Source of the DNA: Chlorops oryzae | Taxonomy: Eukaryota > Arthropoda > Insecta > Diptera > Chloropidae | DNA: 64,000 bases | Direction: 5' to 3' | NCBI GenBank assembly: GCA_020466095.1 | Contig: CM035809.1 | Span: 27,758,063-27,822,062, forward strand | Shown: piece after piece, positions 9,482 through 21,800 of the stretch | Layout of the letters: each line of letters starts with the position of its first letter | How positions within the stretch are numbered: position 1 is the stretch's first letter | Notes under the pieces: generated by a model | Seen by the model: only the letters and a program-made list of their open reading frames with translations | The model's database searches: none | Told to the model about the DNA's origin: nothing | Position numbers and translations under genes: made by a program

Positions 9482-10030
9482 TTTATACCCGGCACACTTT
9501 GTGCGTACGTGTGGAACACCCAGACTCAGTCGAGATAGACCAAAATATGTATAGAAATGATCAGCGACAGTAGATGATTCAATTTTGCCATGTTTGTCTG
9601 TCTGTTTGTATGCAGCCCGATTCGGAATATTCCCGGGGAATTTACTTTTCTTGAGACTAAAATTCTCATTTTTTAAATAAATAGGGAAAGGAAAATTATA
9701 GGGTATGGGTCAAATACTGACTCCCCATCAAATTTCTTCCCCCAAATATGCAGAAAAGAAGATTTTTATCCTTGAGAAAAGTAAATTCGTTCCCCGGGAA
9801 TATTCAGAATCGGGCTGTATACAGTTTTCTTATCGAAGGAGTTGAGCTATCTTGACGCAACTCGTTATGGTGTATTCAGGGGAATATGAGTAAGAACAAG
9901 TTCGAGAATTTTATATATTATATGTCATTTAAGGGCATTATATTTAACTTAAAAAAGGTGAAAAAGTAGGCGTGGCAAAATGGCGTTTATCAAAAATAGT
10001 TTCTTACTGCTGAAACCAAAAGCGACTTGA
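9482..10030. mobile_element. (GTCY)n-type repeat, partial copy
   Basis: It starts with TTTTATACCCGGCACAC and has the block TGTATAGAAATGATCAG near 9548, then GTCTGTCTG at 9595. After a nested MITE it resumes as TGTATACAGTTTTCTTATCG, matching the repeat at 22304-23207 read on the other strand. It continues with AAAAAAGGTGAAAAAGTAGGCGTGGC. The GTCY array after a conserved core is the hallmark of dipteran mini-me repeats, now usually grouped with DINE-1/INE-1. The right end is worn. Confidence 0.6.
9607..9823. mobile_element. hAT-like MITE nested in the (GTCY)n repeat
   Basis: TGTATGCA (9607-9614) and TGTATACA (9816-9823) flank a 201-bp element at 9615-9815. Its inverted ends extend about 40 bp and start GCCCGATTC, then GAATATTCCCGGGGAA. 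The related repeat at 22304-23207 has the uninterrupted TGTATACA at 22998-23005, which is an empty-site control. Eight-bp duplications suggest hAT. Confidence 0.75.
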
Positions 10031-10045
10031 ATGAAAGTTGCCAAT

Positions 10046-10282
10046 GAGAGTCAAGCACATGAACCGCATCCCTCCACGATGACATGTCCTCCAAGATGTC
10101 ATGCATGACAATGTCACCTATATGTCATCGATGACATCACTGATGACATTGAGAGTCAAGCACATGAACAGCATCCCTCCGCGATGACATGTCCTCCACG
10201 ATGTCATGCATGACAATGTCACCTATATGTCATCGATGAAATCATTGGTGACTTTGTCATGCAGGAGATAATTTCCCGCTGG
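10046..10282. repeat. Tandem pair of 105-bp units ending CCCGCTGGG
   Basis: A unit starting GAGAGTCAAGCACATGAAC occurs at 10046 and again at 10151. It is full of GATGACATGTC words. The second copy runs into ATTTCCCGCTGGG, the end seen at 6682-6694. The segment is the inverted counterpart of 6114-6262. It is probably a one-ended, internally duplicated copy of that family. Confidence 0.6.
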
Positions 10283-10693
10283 GAATGTTCAATCATATGT
10301 AAAGTGTCGGGTATTGTATTGTCTCAGGCTCGCCTGACTGAAAAACCCTCCCATTTTTATTACAATTACATAAATATCGATATCTCTTCCAAAATGACTA
10401 TGTGTGCCTATTATTTATTCCGTTCGAATATCCTTTTGATAGCCTTTGGTGCGCAAATAATTTCGGTTCTAAAATATTTTAGGAAAACCTTCATTGTACA
10501 GAGCCACAGGGAAACTTTTGGGCGTTAATTCCATGGGCTTTATGTGACGGCACCTAGCTTTTCATTTTATGAAAAAGACCTGGAAAAACCAGCGAGAGGT
10601 CCTGCTTTGTAATTTCATTAATATTGACTTACTAGCTTCAAAATTGATATCATAGGAGGCGTACCAATTTCGGACTTCGAACACCGATTCATA
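10283..10693. other. No gene seen
   Basis: Unique-looking AT-rich sequence. The short frame at 10259-10528 overlaps the repeat end and has no recognisable features. Confidence 0.45.
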
Positions 10694-11315
10694 TACCACG
10701 TTTAAAGGCACCTTCAATCCGATTTCAGTGAAAACGATTTGTGTGAAAACGAATATATAAACGGGTCACTGAAACGCACTGAAAAATTTTACCGCATCGA
10801 CTAGGGTCAAAACGACAAGAAAATGTGAAATCGAATTGTAATGATGCATAAACGCTTCGAAGTGCCTTGACAAATATCATCATCAGCTGATTCATATCTA
10901 CACATACAGGGCTGTTAAAGTTAGGGCTGCCATGTTTGGCGATTTCTCGCCATTTTTGCTATTTTTGATAGACTATGGCGGTCTCGAAATTAAACATATC
11001 AACATTTTCAAACGATTTAATGATGAAGATTTTCCGTTAGCTTTCCTTATTCAACTCCGTCCCAAGCGATTGAACAAAGCGCTTTGGCGGTTTTAGTTTT
11101 CGGTTGGTGATATTGTACACACATTTTCAGGCAGCCCTAGTCAAGGTATATTTTATGCATTTGTAGACATCCCTGTTTTGTAAGAAACGTGCTGTTTTCA
11201 AAGCGCTTTTGAAAGCGTTTCGAATCAGATCAGTAAAATAGTGCGCGTATAAACGCGCACGAAGAACCGTCTTAGTCTGATGCGGTTTCACTCATTCCGC
11301 TGTATAAACGTGGTA
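10694..11315. mobile_element. Possible element with TACCACGTTTA ends
   Basis: TACCACGTTTAAA at 10694 and TATAAACGTGGTA at 11303-11315 are inverted with one mismatch. The interior repeats GTGAAAACGA-type words and holds a smaller hAT-like element. No duplication is clear. Confidence 0.35.
10914..11147. mobile_element. Small hAT-like MITE with TAGGGCTGCC ends
   Basis: The element at 10922-11139 (218 bp) starts TAGGGCTGCC and ends GGCAGCCCTA. The 8-bp flanks GTTAAAGT and GTCAAGGT agree at 6 of 8 positions, as expected for an old duplication. Its ends resemble those of the larger element at 5582-7388. Confidence 0.5.
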
Positions 11316-13740
11316 ATAGACAATTCAAATATGTGGATAGCTATTCCTTTGATTGTAAATCTTTGACTTCAACCCGAGGAATTTTATTTCATTATGTTGA
11401 ATTCAATTTGACAAGGAATAATAGTTCAACGAATAGGTAGGAGTGAAAAAATGTGTCTTCGGTTCGGAAAGCGTTGTGGGAAAAGGTTTTTTTTTTTTGA
11501 AATTTATTCTCCTTTATTTTCTCACATAAGTTTTAAGATTTTGACATGAAAGTTAGTTACTCCGCCTCTATTATCATCATCGTTCATAGCATCGCCTCAG
11601 CAGAAAATCCACACATGCTTTTAAGGAATTTTTCAAAAATGTTTATGAGCCTAATTTGAAGCAAGTCCGCCTCGAATTGCATGCGCCACAATTGCAGAGA
11701 GGGATGGGATAGTCAGTCAGTCAGTCCGTCCGTCCGTCCGTCCGTCCATACCACCGCACACTTGAGTTCTATAGAGGCAAGTCCATTAGCTACTTAATCA
11801 TCAGACATTGAGACGGAGTCCGAGACGAAAATAAAAATTAAAAAATGAACAAAAAAAAATAGAAAAAAAGGAAAACTTCGTAAAAATAAGAAATAGTAGC
11901 AATTAATCCACATTACCCATAGCACTCAAGCGAAATGAGCACTTAAGCTGATCAAAATATCTCGCACAAAATAGGCAAAGCAGGCAATATTTCAGGCCCA
12001 TCGATAGCGTTACGTGCACTGGGGATCAGGCGTATCAAGGCTCAAGTGCGCCATGCATGACGGGCGGACGGACGGGCGGCTAGATGGACCTGGCAGTGCT
12101 ACGGAAAAAGAAATGAAATGAAAATTATTTCCCAAATTGAAAACAGCTTGAGCCATAATACACTCAACTCCATGTCGGCAAGGCTGTCTGTCTGTCTGTC
12201 TATCGGTATGTTTGTTTGCCAATGCCATGCCTCGCCATGGTCTTCGCTCTGGCAGGCGTAAGCATAAGCATAAGCATAAGCAATCTGCTGAATTGCTTAT
12301 CTTAATCCAGAATATTGAGAAACAATAAGAGCACTGTTCAAACGGCTTCTTCATCAGAATTTCCATGCCTGCGTCCGTTCCTCTCTCTCACTACCTACCT
12401 ACGAGTTATCGGGATTGTACCTCAAAGCATCGGCATCGGAATGAGCCAACGAATGATTGAATGAATTGGGCGAACGAAAGGAATGGAATGGATCGGAATG
12501 GATCGGAATGAAACGGAATGGAATGCCTATAGGATGAGCTGTCGAGCTGGAAGCAATTGTGCTCTGCCAATAGTCTTTTTCAAACGCCTTCAATTTCAAT
12601 TTGCTGCTGACGCTATTGAATATGGTTTGCTGGATTTATTAGCATATGTATGTGTGTGTGTGTGTGTATATCAGTATGTGTGTTGGAGGTACTGGTACTT
12701 AATTCATTGCTCGATTGTCTCGGGTGCCGTGATGGAAGCTTATGAACTTATTAAAATCCGCTTTGAAGGAATTTTTGAAGAAATATTTCCGACTCAGTGA
12801 GGGAGAACGAACGGTGGTCGGTCGGCCGCCGTACTTATTAAGCTAAAGTGCGGCTATTGAAAACCACTTAAAAGTTACCGACCGACCGACCGACCGACCA
12901 ATCGTCCGACCGCATAGTGATGTCTGCTTAACAAAGTCAAGTAGACAGGCGTAAGTTTGACTTGAGGTTGAGGTTTTATCTTTCGAAAAGAGATTTCTTT
13001 TCTCTCTAATTCCATTGTGTGTACCTTGGGCTGTCACTCAAGCGATTGTGGCGATAGAGATTTGTATGGTGGCTTTTTGGTTCGCTTTAAAAACAAATTT
13101 TCGTTTAATTGATTTTTGACTTGTGACAGTCCAATGTTGTAACGAACAATGCGCATGCGCGCAAATGCGCTCTACCCATCGTCAACGTCATCGTCATCAT
13201 CATCATCATCATATAGCGTTTTATTAATGATTTCTCTACAACTGTCGACCATTATTTTGCAGCCGGACAACAAAAACTGTCGCATTTGTATTTTATGTCC
13301 TATTTGTTCGCGTCGAAACGCGATGCTTAGAGAGGGACATAGTCTGAGCGATAGAGAGAGAGAGAGCGAGAGGGAGCGACTGAACGTTCCTAATTGCGAT
13401 TTGAATTTCGGTTTCTGAAAACCGAAAAATCGTCATTTAATGAGCTCTCTTCTAATGGCTATATGGGATAGTTTCCCTATTGTAGTTGGGGAGGCTAAGT
13501 GGTTCCAAAATGATTTGTTCGACTATCGTCATGTGCGGGCAATGCGCAACGTCAATCTGTCCGAAATTACAATTTCATTTTAAAAGGTTTTTAATGAAAA
13601 ACCACTGTGTGGATGATACGCGGGAAGGGCTGGGAGTGATGGGAACTATTGAAACCGTTTGATTTAATTGACAGCGACACGACGTACTCTCAGAATTAAA
13701 CCAATTTTTCGTTTAATTTCAAAGGAATCATTTGTTTGGG
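11316..13740. other. No gene seen; GTCC, GTCT, TG and GACC microsatellites
   Basis: Simple repeats include (GTCC)n at 11715-11748, (GTCT)n at 12183-12201, GGAATGGATC words at 12480-12520, (TG)n at 12651-12668, and (TCA)n at 13188-13210. GGTCGGTCGG (12814-12823) and a (CCGA)n block (12879-12900) face each other and could pair as a hairpin. An AGAG block lies at 13355-13375. Frames crossing these repeats show repetitive, non-protein composition. Confidence 0.5.
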
Positions 13741-14870
13741 TTTTCCTTAATACCCGAACCGATCTGTGGCGAGGGTATATGGCGTTTGTGCGATTGTGTG
13801 TCAAGAGAGAAACCAATCGAGAGAGAACATAAAAAGATGTATAGAAATGATCGAAGGAGATGAGCAGTGCCGGCCACGGAAGCATGCTAGAAGCAAAAAG
13901 AGCGTAAGCACTCGTATGTGCACAAAATTGCTCTCAAATGAGAAGTAAAGCTGAGAGCCAAAATTTCGTTCAGTTGAGTGGAAAACGTCAAGCGAGACGG
14001 AGCTGCGTCGGATGAAGCTAGATGAGAACGTAATTTTTTTACACTTCGAAGCAAATGAATTTTTTATACTTCAGGAATTTTTTCATTGTGTTCTTAACAT
14101 TCAGTTATTTTATTATATAATATATATAAATTCAGCACATCATTGATTTGTAAAATAATTCTCGGCTCTGCACTGTAAATTTTCAAGATAAAAGAGCTCA
14201 AGGACATACCCAGTTCCAGGGACATACCCAGTTCTAAAGAACAAAATTTTTCGGCTCTAAGAAAAATTTATGAAATTTTGTATGAAAACATCCACAACTG
14301 TTTCTCGCTGTGTAATGTGCACGCACACAAACGCAATTAGCACTGGAGATGAGAGATGGCTTATCGAAATTCGCTACAGGGGAACATGAGTAAGAACATG
14401 TTCGAAAATGGGCCGGATCGGACCAATTTACAGGGGTACCACCAGTACTAGGGACTGTTTTGAAAATCAAAAAATCAGTTCTAAAACTGGAATTTTTCGA
14501 AATATTTTAACGAAATTTTATATTTGACATTTAAGGGCATTATATTTAACTTAAAAAAGGTGAAAAAGTGGGCGTGGCAAAATGGCGGATGGTTTCTTAC
14601 TGCTGAAACTCAAATGCGACTTGAATGAAAGTTGCCATTTATACTTCCCATTAACAGCGACTCCCAAAAATTTCTTAGATCGGAGCTATATTAAGGGTAC
14701 CTCCAGTACTAGGTTCTGTCACAAAAATCCCAAAAACCGCCTCAAATTCGGGGTATTTCGACAAAAACTGCCCCAAAGTGAGACTTTTTCGAGATATTTA
14801 AATGAAATTCGTAACTGGAGGGTATAAATAACCAATTTTTTTTTAATTTAAAAAAGTGGGCGTGGCTAAA
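13741..14870. repeat. Fragments of the (GTCY)n repeat family
   Basis: Near 13748-13855 the 5' block recurs (AATACCCG, GAGGGTATATGGCGTTTGTG, then TGTATAGAAATGATC). Near 14370-14870 the 3' block recurs (GGGGAACATGAGTAAGAACATG, GGGTACCTCCAGTACTAGG, AAAAAGTGGGCGTGGC twice). Both match the copy at 22304-23207. The middle has been replaced or diverged, and it includes a doubled GGACATACCCAGTTC at 14203-14235. The open frame at 14582-14827 lies in this repeat and is not a gene. Confidence 0.55.
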
Positions 14871-16089
14871 GAGCGGTGTTCTTAAAGAAATTCAATAGAA
14901 ATGGGCATATGAGGCTCTTTTATCAAAAATCTCCAGAGTACTCGTTGTTTACTGGTACTGGTCTTCTTGCCTATTTTAAAGAAACATTCACCTCTATAAC
15001 ACCCTTAATTTTATTTTTGTAAATCGTGCGGTAAAGTGTTAAATGTTATAATTAAAAGCCGGAAGCTTAACATCACATAAATTATATGAACGTTGACACT
15101 GCAGTGCTTTAGAAAATTCGCCGGGTCTTCTGCTTTCCAAGCGCACGTGTCGAGCATATGTTCCTGGGACGACCCTGGGTAAGACTTAAGACGCCTCTTT
15201 CATCGAATGCCGCGAGAAGAACATTAAGAATTATTCATATTTATTTGAAGGCATTTAAGATCAAGAAGGGGGAACATTTTTTTTTGAAAGATTTTATTTA
15301 TTTATGAAGGGTGGGGAGAGGAGATACTTTTTGAAATTCATCGCTTTGCATGCTGAAAGGCCAACGCATTCCAAGGGGAGAGAGATAAGTTCGAGGTTTA
15401 ATTTTATGGAATATTTACATTGCCACCGATTTGGTTCGCTTGTTTATGGTTTCCGAAGGTAATGAGTCATTCGAGATGATCTGTTTGATGAAAAAAAAAA
15501 ACGGCTGCAATAGCTTGGATGGATCTCCTTGAATTGAAGAAAGTTTCTTGGAGATCTCAGAAGAGAAACGATTCAAAGAAGAGAGAAATGCGTAAGGAGC
15601 CTTAGAGCCACACAAGGCGTAATTTCAAAAGGGGTAAAAGAACCTTTCAGGGTTTCCTAATACAAAGATTGAGATTTATAGATAGCTTTCAGATTTAGTT
15701 GTCCGCTTTCATATTTAAGGTCTTCGATTTCATGCTTTGACTTTGGAGATTGTTGTCTTCGTTTCCACCAGATAAAGAGCTTTCCAACAACATTTCGAAG
15801 AGGTTTTTGATGCAGCTTGGACAATGATACGACGCTCAGTATTTCGATATTTCGTTGGAAGAATACCAATGAAGGCAGGCCCGTTGAGAAAAATTTGGGG
15901 CCCGGGGGATTTTTTTCCGGGGTCCTCACAGAAATTTGCAACAAAAAAAAAACAAAATCCCTTTGCTAATTGTGGGCCCCTTCAGAAAGCCCGGGCCCTG
16001 GGAAAAATCACCCTTTTCCACCCCCATCTCTACAGGTCTGAATGAAGGTAAAATAGACCAAAAAAAAAAACTTTCCCAACAAGCGGCCG
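14871..16089. other. No gene recognised
   Basis: On the minus strand, modest open frames lie at 15415-15615 and 15657-15944, but I recognise no domain. Around 15880-16030 there is an unusual run of G and C blocks (GGGCCCGGGGG-like, then GGGCCC and CCCGGGCCC words) in otherwise AT-rich DNA, possibly part of an unidentified repeat. Confidence 0.4.
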
Positions 16090-16293
16090 GAGGTCAGGCA
16101 GACCGAAGAATACATGGATCGGTCAGATGAAATATATGAGCAAAGCATGGGTCTCCGCGATGACATGATCCAGGATCGGAATGCCTGCAGAAGGGTGCTG
16201 AAATCACATACCCACATCTCAGAAGGAGCATTAGCGAATCTAAAAAGGGCTAAACAACGGCTACGAAGAAGGAACACCCTGCCGAAATAATAT
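16090..16293 (+). pseudogene. Non-LTR retrotransposon C-terminal relic, frameshifted
   Basis: One frame reads S-G-R-P-K-N-T-W-I-G-Q-M-K and then, after a frame change near 16140-16150, G-L-R-D-D-M-I-Q-D-R-N-A-C-R-R-V-L-K-S, ending at TAA about 16288. The pattern GRPK-x-x-W-(I/M)-x-Q-(I/M)-K followed some 20 residues later by D-R-x-x-(W/C)-R-R is the usual end of LINE polymerase ORFs. The upstream reverse transcriptase is gone. The clade cannot be told from this much. Confidence 0.5.
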
Positions 16294-16727
16294 TTTGGGT
16301 ACTCACCGCCGTCCACTAAGAACTATTGTAGCCCTTTTGATTAATAGTGACAGACCACGCAAGAGCTTATCTCAACGGACATAAATAGTTTGCATGCGTG
16401 GGAATTCTAGCATAAGAAATGGGAATCGCCCTTATATTAAAGCTTTTAGATGTTCCAGAGGTTGCTTTAACACCGAGGACATTTAAAAAGGACTTCTAAG
16501 AATGAATCTCCATTGTTGTCTCTTTCATCCCAAAAATTTTCTTCAATTAACGCAATTGTTAAAAAATCTGCTAAAAGCAAACATGGAAGCCTCATTTACA
16601 CTCATAAATTCAAAGTTCCATCATTACGGTGTTCATTCAATTCTTTTCACACGATCATCCATCGAGGTACCCCGATCATAAAATCGCCAAAAAAAAAGAT
16701 CACCAAAAAAAGCTCCCACATTTTTGA

Positions 16728-16982
16728 AAATCAAACAGAAACCTTGAAAAAAAAAATCCCAAAACAACTTCGACCGTTATTCAAACAGAAAAATTAGCGC
16801 TTTTTAAACAATTGAGCGCTCAATATGCATTTAAGGAAGAAGAAGAAGAACGAAGAAGAATTGAAAAAAGCCGTAAATACGAAGAAATCGTAAAACTTAA
16901 GCTTAAATGCCGTGAACTGTGTGCAGGTTTGTTTGCTCATTTCAAGACATGCCATATCACCCATATCATCCATATCATCATC
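16728..16982 (+). other. Open frame, charged coiled-coil-like, no start
   Basis: Eighty-five codons are open with no ATG. The stretch contains L-A-L-F-K-Q-L-S-A-Q-Y-A, then a K-E-E-E-E-E-R-R-R-I-E-K-S-R-K-Y-E-E-I block and L-K-C-R-E-L-C-A. This looks like a charged helix and could be an exon or a gene relic. The composition may equally come from GAA-rich DNA. Not assigned. Confidence 0.2.
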
Positions 16983-18075
16983 TGAGCGGTCGCTGGTAGT
17001 TCGGTACGTGTTCGAATTTAACGAGAAGGCACAGTCGGGAGAAGGCATAAGGCAGAAGGAGATGGAAGAGAAAAAATTGATACACAACACGACAAGAAAA
17101 GCCAGAGCCCCCCTCGTATGTATATGTAAAAAGCGAAGGAAAGCGGCTTTGGAACAGCATTAGAAACTAGAAGAAGAATAAAACAGAATTGCGAGAGCTA
17201 TTAAGGGAACAAAGCCGAAAAAAAACTGTGTCAATGCCTGTGAACTGGAACTCTGACTGTTTACAACGAATTACGTACAAAATTGCAACTGAGTCAATGA
17301 CAAGCTTAGCCACCACAAATGTGCACCACGGTGCAGCACGGTGCAGCAGGTGGAGAGCAGCATAGCGAAAGAGCAGGCAAACTAAAAAAAAAAGAAGGTG
17401 AAGCGATTAAGAAAGAAAAAAAGTGGATGTCAGCAGCCATGTAAAAGCGAATGCACTGATTTAATTACGAGGAACAGTGATTTGTTTTTATTTTTTTTTT
17501 TTCTATTTTTTTTTGATATTTATTTTCTTGTTAAGCTCTTCGCTGGGGAGAATTTCAGGTGCCGTTGAAAGGTTTTCTTTTATTTATTTTTTTTATATTT
17601 TATTTTATTTTTTATTTTATTTATTTTTTATTTTTTTTGAAGGTTCGAAGAGGATGTGTTTTAATTGGAAAAAGCTTAGAAGACAGCGTTTAACTGGAGC
17701 AATAGCCTCTAATAATGAATTTTGAATGTCGAATGGGATTTTTTGTTTTGGCCTTTTGACAATGAGGGCAATTTAATTGGCCGAAAGATGGTGGCTTGAT
17801 GTTTGATTGGGGTATAAAAATTCTTATTTCAATGGGTGAGTCGTTTACTATGTATAACCAACGTGATAATTTTAGGTGAACAGCATCTTTGCCTTGCTCT
17901 AGAACCGTTCTTAAACCGTTTTTCCCTTTTTCTCTTAACACTTTAAGGCATAAGGTATGATTTATAGCATTTACTATGGTGGCAATTTTATGCCTTATGC
18001 TTTAACCTTTCCACTGCCAATCTATTTGCAGCATTTCCTCAAATATTCAAACGCTTTTCTTTTGTTATGTTATGT
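16983..18075. other. No gene seen; T-rich low complexity
   Basis: The block 17485-17640 is mostly T and TTTTA. Open frames over it are runs of F, Y and L and are artefacts of composition. Confidence 0.5.
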
Positions 18076-18850
18076 GTTGAAATCAGGCACGTGAACCGGG
18101 TGGAAAATTTGCTCGGTTCGGTTCGGCGGTTCGAACCGTGTTTGAATTTTTGGATTGGTTCATATAACCGATTTTTCTATTTCTTGAACCGGGGTTTCGG
18201 TTCGAGAATTTCTCAAACTGAAAATTTTTTTTAACATGTGTTCCCACTTCTAATGGAATTTTTTACAATTTAGGGTTAAAATTTGCACATTAAAAATTTA
18301 GTGGTGGTTACCTTACTCATATTAGCTATCGATACTAATATCATAAGAAAAATTACTTTGATTTTTATATAGTTGGCCTATAGGAGCGACCACTGTGCAT
18401 GGTTGCAGGCAAAAATGAAACCGTGAACCTTTACAAAAAGGGATTCGGTTTTCGGTTCGGTTCAAACATATGTAAAAAAATTCGGTTCGGATATTGGTTC
18501 GGTTCATTAGCAGATAAAAGCGGGGTTTCCGGTTCAAAATCGGTTCGTACAAAATCGTTTCGGTTCAAAACTGGTTCGGTTCAAAACCGGTTCGGTTCAA
18601 AACCGGTTCAGTTCAAAACCGGTTCGGTTCAAAACCGGTTCGGTTCAAAACCGGTTTGGTTCAAAACCGGTTCGGTTCAAAACCGGTTCGGTTCAAACCC
18701 GGTTTGGTTCAAAACCGGTTCGGTTCAAAACCGGTTCGGTTCAAACCCGGTTCGGTTCATAACCGGTTCGGTTCAAAACCGGTTCGGTTCAAAACCGGTT
18801 CGCTTAAAAACTGTTTCGGTTCAATACCGGTTCACGTCTCTGGTTGAAAT
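18076..18850. mobile_element. hAT-like element made of a 16-bp tandem repeat
   Basis: GTTGAAAT at 18076-18083 and 18843-18850 is a perfect 8-bp duplication around 18084-18842 (759 bp). The ends CAGGCACGTGAACCGG and CCGGTTCACGTCTCTG are inverted with two mismatches. About 18 copies of GGTTCGGTTCAAAACC fill roughly 18530-18835, and degenerate GGTTC/GAACC words fill the left half. The unit is close to a palindrome (GGTT...AACC), so the array can also fold. A 203-codon frame here (18399-19010) exists only because 48 bp, three units, is a whole number of codons; it runs past the element end and is not a gene. Confidence 0.85.
18530..18835. repeat. 16-bp tandem array GGTTCGGTTCAAAACC
   Basis: About 18 copies with scattered substitutions, all inside the hAT-like element. 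Every unit carries GGTTCGGTTC, and the terminal ACGTGAACCGG contains GAACC, so the array repeats part of the element's own end sequence. Confidence 0.9.
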
Positions 18851-21800
18851 CATCACATTGGTCATCACTATATACGACAAGAAACCATATGAGAATTATG
18901 AAAAGGTCAATAGCATGCTCTATGATCGTTTAACTATTAATAACCTTAAAGAAATTTTTCGTATAAAGTGGTTGGTTCCTAGAAGTACCTACCAATGGGA
19001 TTTTTATTAAGGGCTAAACACCAATGAAAGTGTATGATAAAGTGGTTTTTGTCGAATTTTTGGATTTTCGTTAAGATTGGGAATCCTAATGGGCGTGCAA
19101 GTGTTAACTTATCAATATATAAGTTCAAAAGTAAACTAAAATTTTGTACTTCTTTTCCAAGTAAGGTGTGCTAAAGGAAACTTCTTCTCTGAGATACTGA
19201 TTCAATGTTCCTCTAAGGGTTAATTGATTGTATAAATAGCAAAATTTCAAATATCAAAATTTGATCTTCAAGTTTAACCTCCATTTCTATTCTCAGGTTC
19301 AATTTTTTATTAATGAAGTTAGCGTTCCAACCCATGACATGGTCCTATGATTTTGCTCTCCCGTTTAAATGATTTTTACTACCGTTTAACTCGAAAATTT
19401 ATGCCCTACTTAGACTGATTAAATCCAATCAATTAAGTTAGCTGCCATTTGTGTTACATGTTAAGGGGTGAGAGCATGAAGAAAAGTTTCGCACTTCTTT
19501 TTCTTATTTAATGGCCGCAGTGAACTGGCCTATTTAATTCGAAATACAATCATGGATATTATGCCTTCTTTAAAAAAAAATATACCAAGAAAGCCGCTCA
19601 TTTCATGCGTAAACAACTCTTGAACCCTTCTTGAAAATCCAATTAGGTTAAAACATAAACAAAATATACTTATATGAAAAAAAAAATTCTACGATTGAAG
19701 AAAGAACTCCACACGAAATTAGGCCATTTAGAAGCCAATTACAACTAAGCATCTTCTCAATCGATTTATTTGATAATGGTAAATCGCTAAAAACATAAAA
19801 ATAATATGAAGCAGTAAACAAAACTAGTTCCACACACTCGCTGATGGGATTGGCCTCTGAAAGTTCCAAGTTCAAATTGAATCCGAACGATAAGAATGCT
19901 GAAGAGGCACTTTCGGCTCGGAGTGGCTCGGATCGGATCTATGGAAGCTCATTACTAATGGCATAACACATAAAAATAACTATGAACGCTCTCCGGGGGT
20001 GCATGCATAACTTAACCAACCCATTGAACAGATGAATGGCAAGAGAATAAAATTAAAATAAAAATAAAATAACAGTAGAAGAATAAGAATTGAAATTGGA
20101 AGCAGAAAGAGGAGCAGCCGTTGGGTGTGAGCGATAAAACTTTCATTTATAGAAATCACTGCGGTTAATAACTACCGAAGAAGGTGTGAGGCTTACGATA
20201 TTTTTATCGAACAAGATAAATATCTACGAGGAGATTTTTGTCAACACATTCCAACCGGATGAAAAAAATAAACAAAAATTCAAAAAAACATCTTCACAGA
20301 ACCAAAAAAAAATATGAGCATGGAATTTTAAACAATTAACTTTAATGACATCCATAAAAAAAAAATTCCCCAATGAGAAGAAATAACAGAAATTTAATAA
20401 GCAATCAATGCGAGCTTAAATTGCTTTGTTGTTTTTCCTCAAAAGAATATTGTATACCTCGATGAAAAGAGTCAATTGTTTCGGACTCAAAGAGTCTGCG
20501 CACCCAAACGAGCACAGCAGCTTAAGGCCTCATGAAGCTGAGCTAAGATCGCTAAGAACTCTCGAACTCTGTGCAGAATGAAGGAGGAGGAGGAGCGACA
20601 GCGAGAACAAACAAATGCCAATTCCAACGCAATTCAATTCAATTTAATGCCGCTTAATTTTCTGAAATCTGAGCCGATCCGCACACACACACACACACAC
20701 AGTAACATATGACAAGTTATGAATTATGATCGCGGCGAGGAGAGACTGCATTCTCAAAGAGGAAGCAACTTCGAAAAGGGGAAAAAAAAGGAAAAAAATT
20801 TAAGCCAAAAAATATCGCATGTCATCGCGAAATGAGCAAAGTGGCCAAAGACCAAACAGAGCGCGATACATATCATAATGTATACAAGCACAGTACAGCG
20901 AGCCGCCTCTAGGCATGTTGCTATACGGCATGCCAGAACAAACGATCATTTGTTGCTGCAACTCGAACTCCGACGCTTGTCGCTAGCTGCTTGTTGCCCG
21001 CTGCTTGGCTGCCAGGTCATGCTCGGTTGCATCAACAATGCTTGGCACTGTGCGCTGCATTACGGAGTGCGTTCAAGCAGATCACGTGTTAATATCCAAA
21101 GAAGATCGGTTTCTCATAGGCCACTCGAAGGCAGCAGCGATGATTCGTTTGGCCGAAGGTCTTTTTTGTTGTATTTGTTTTGCCTTCGATTCGAAGATGC
21201 TTTGATTCTGATTCATGACTTTTCTGCTGTTCTTCGTTGTACGCTATGTTGCTTGTGTTGTTGCTTGGCTGTTGTCTTGATTTGTTTATTATTATTAAAT
21301 GCCAATTCGTGATGTTTTCGGCATTCTTGTTCGTACACGTTTCATACCGCTCCGATCCGTTGTTGATTCTCTTTGTGGAGGAGCTTGCCTTTTGTGCGCT
21401 GCATTTTGATTGCCTTCGATTCGTGATTTTTTGAGAATTTTCATTCGTCTCGTCGCTTCTCGGTTCTTTGGAGCTCTCTGATTTTTTCAATTCAAAGCAA
21501 ATGAAGTGCGAAATTATCGAAGCATGATTCTTTTGAAATTTTTTGGCTTTTTATGATTTCCTTTAATGGTTTCTTTGTTTTTGTTTCCTTGTTCTCTACT
21601 CTGTACTCTACTCTACTCTATTCAGTTTAACGGAAATTATGCGGTGTGAAATCGTCGTTTTGTTGAACCATAAAACTCTTCCATGGTGCTCCTCCAGCTC
21701 CACAGCTCTTTTTCAAAAAGATTCCGAGTAGAATTATTTATTTATTTATTTATTTTTGTCTCGCTTCAAATTTCATCTACTCCGAAGTCTGAAGTCCTAT

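Noticed and set aside
11700..13420. A CRISPR-like array in the evenly spaced GTCC/GTCT/TCA repeats
   Set aside because: These are contiguous microsatellites with no unique spacers, and the genome is eukaryotic.
18399..19010. 203-codon frame with a 16-residue repeat
   Set aside because: It is the 16-bp array read through (48 bp is one period in codons) and crosses the end of a transposable element.
20878..21490. Open frames on both strands as a host exon
   Set aside because: No splice-linked partner, no recognised domain, and codon content follows TTG/CAA-rich low complexity.
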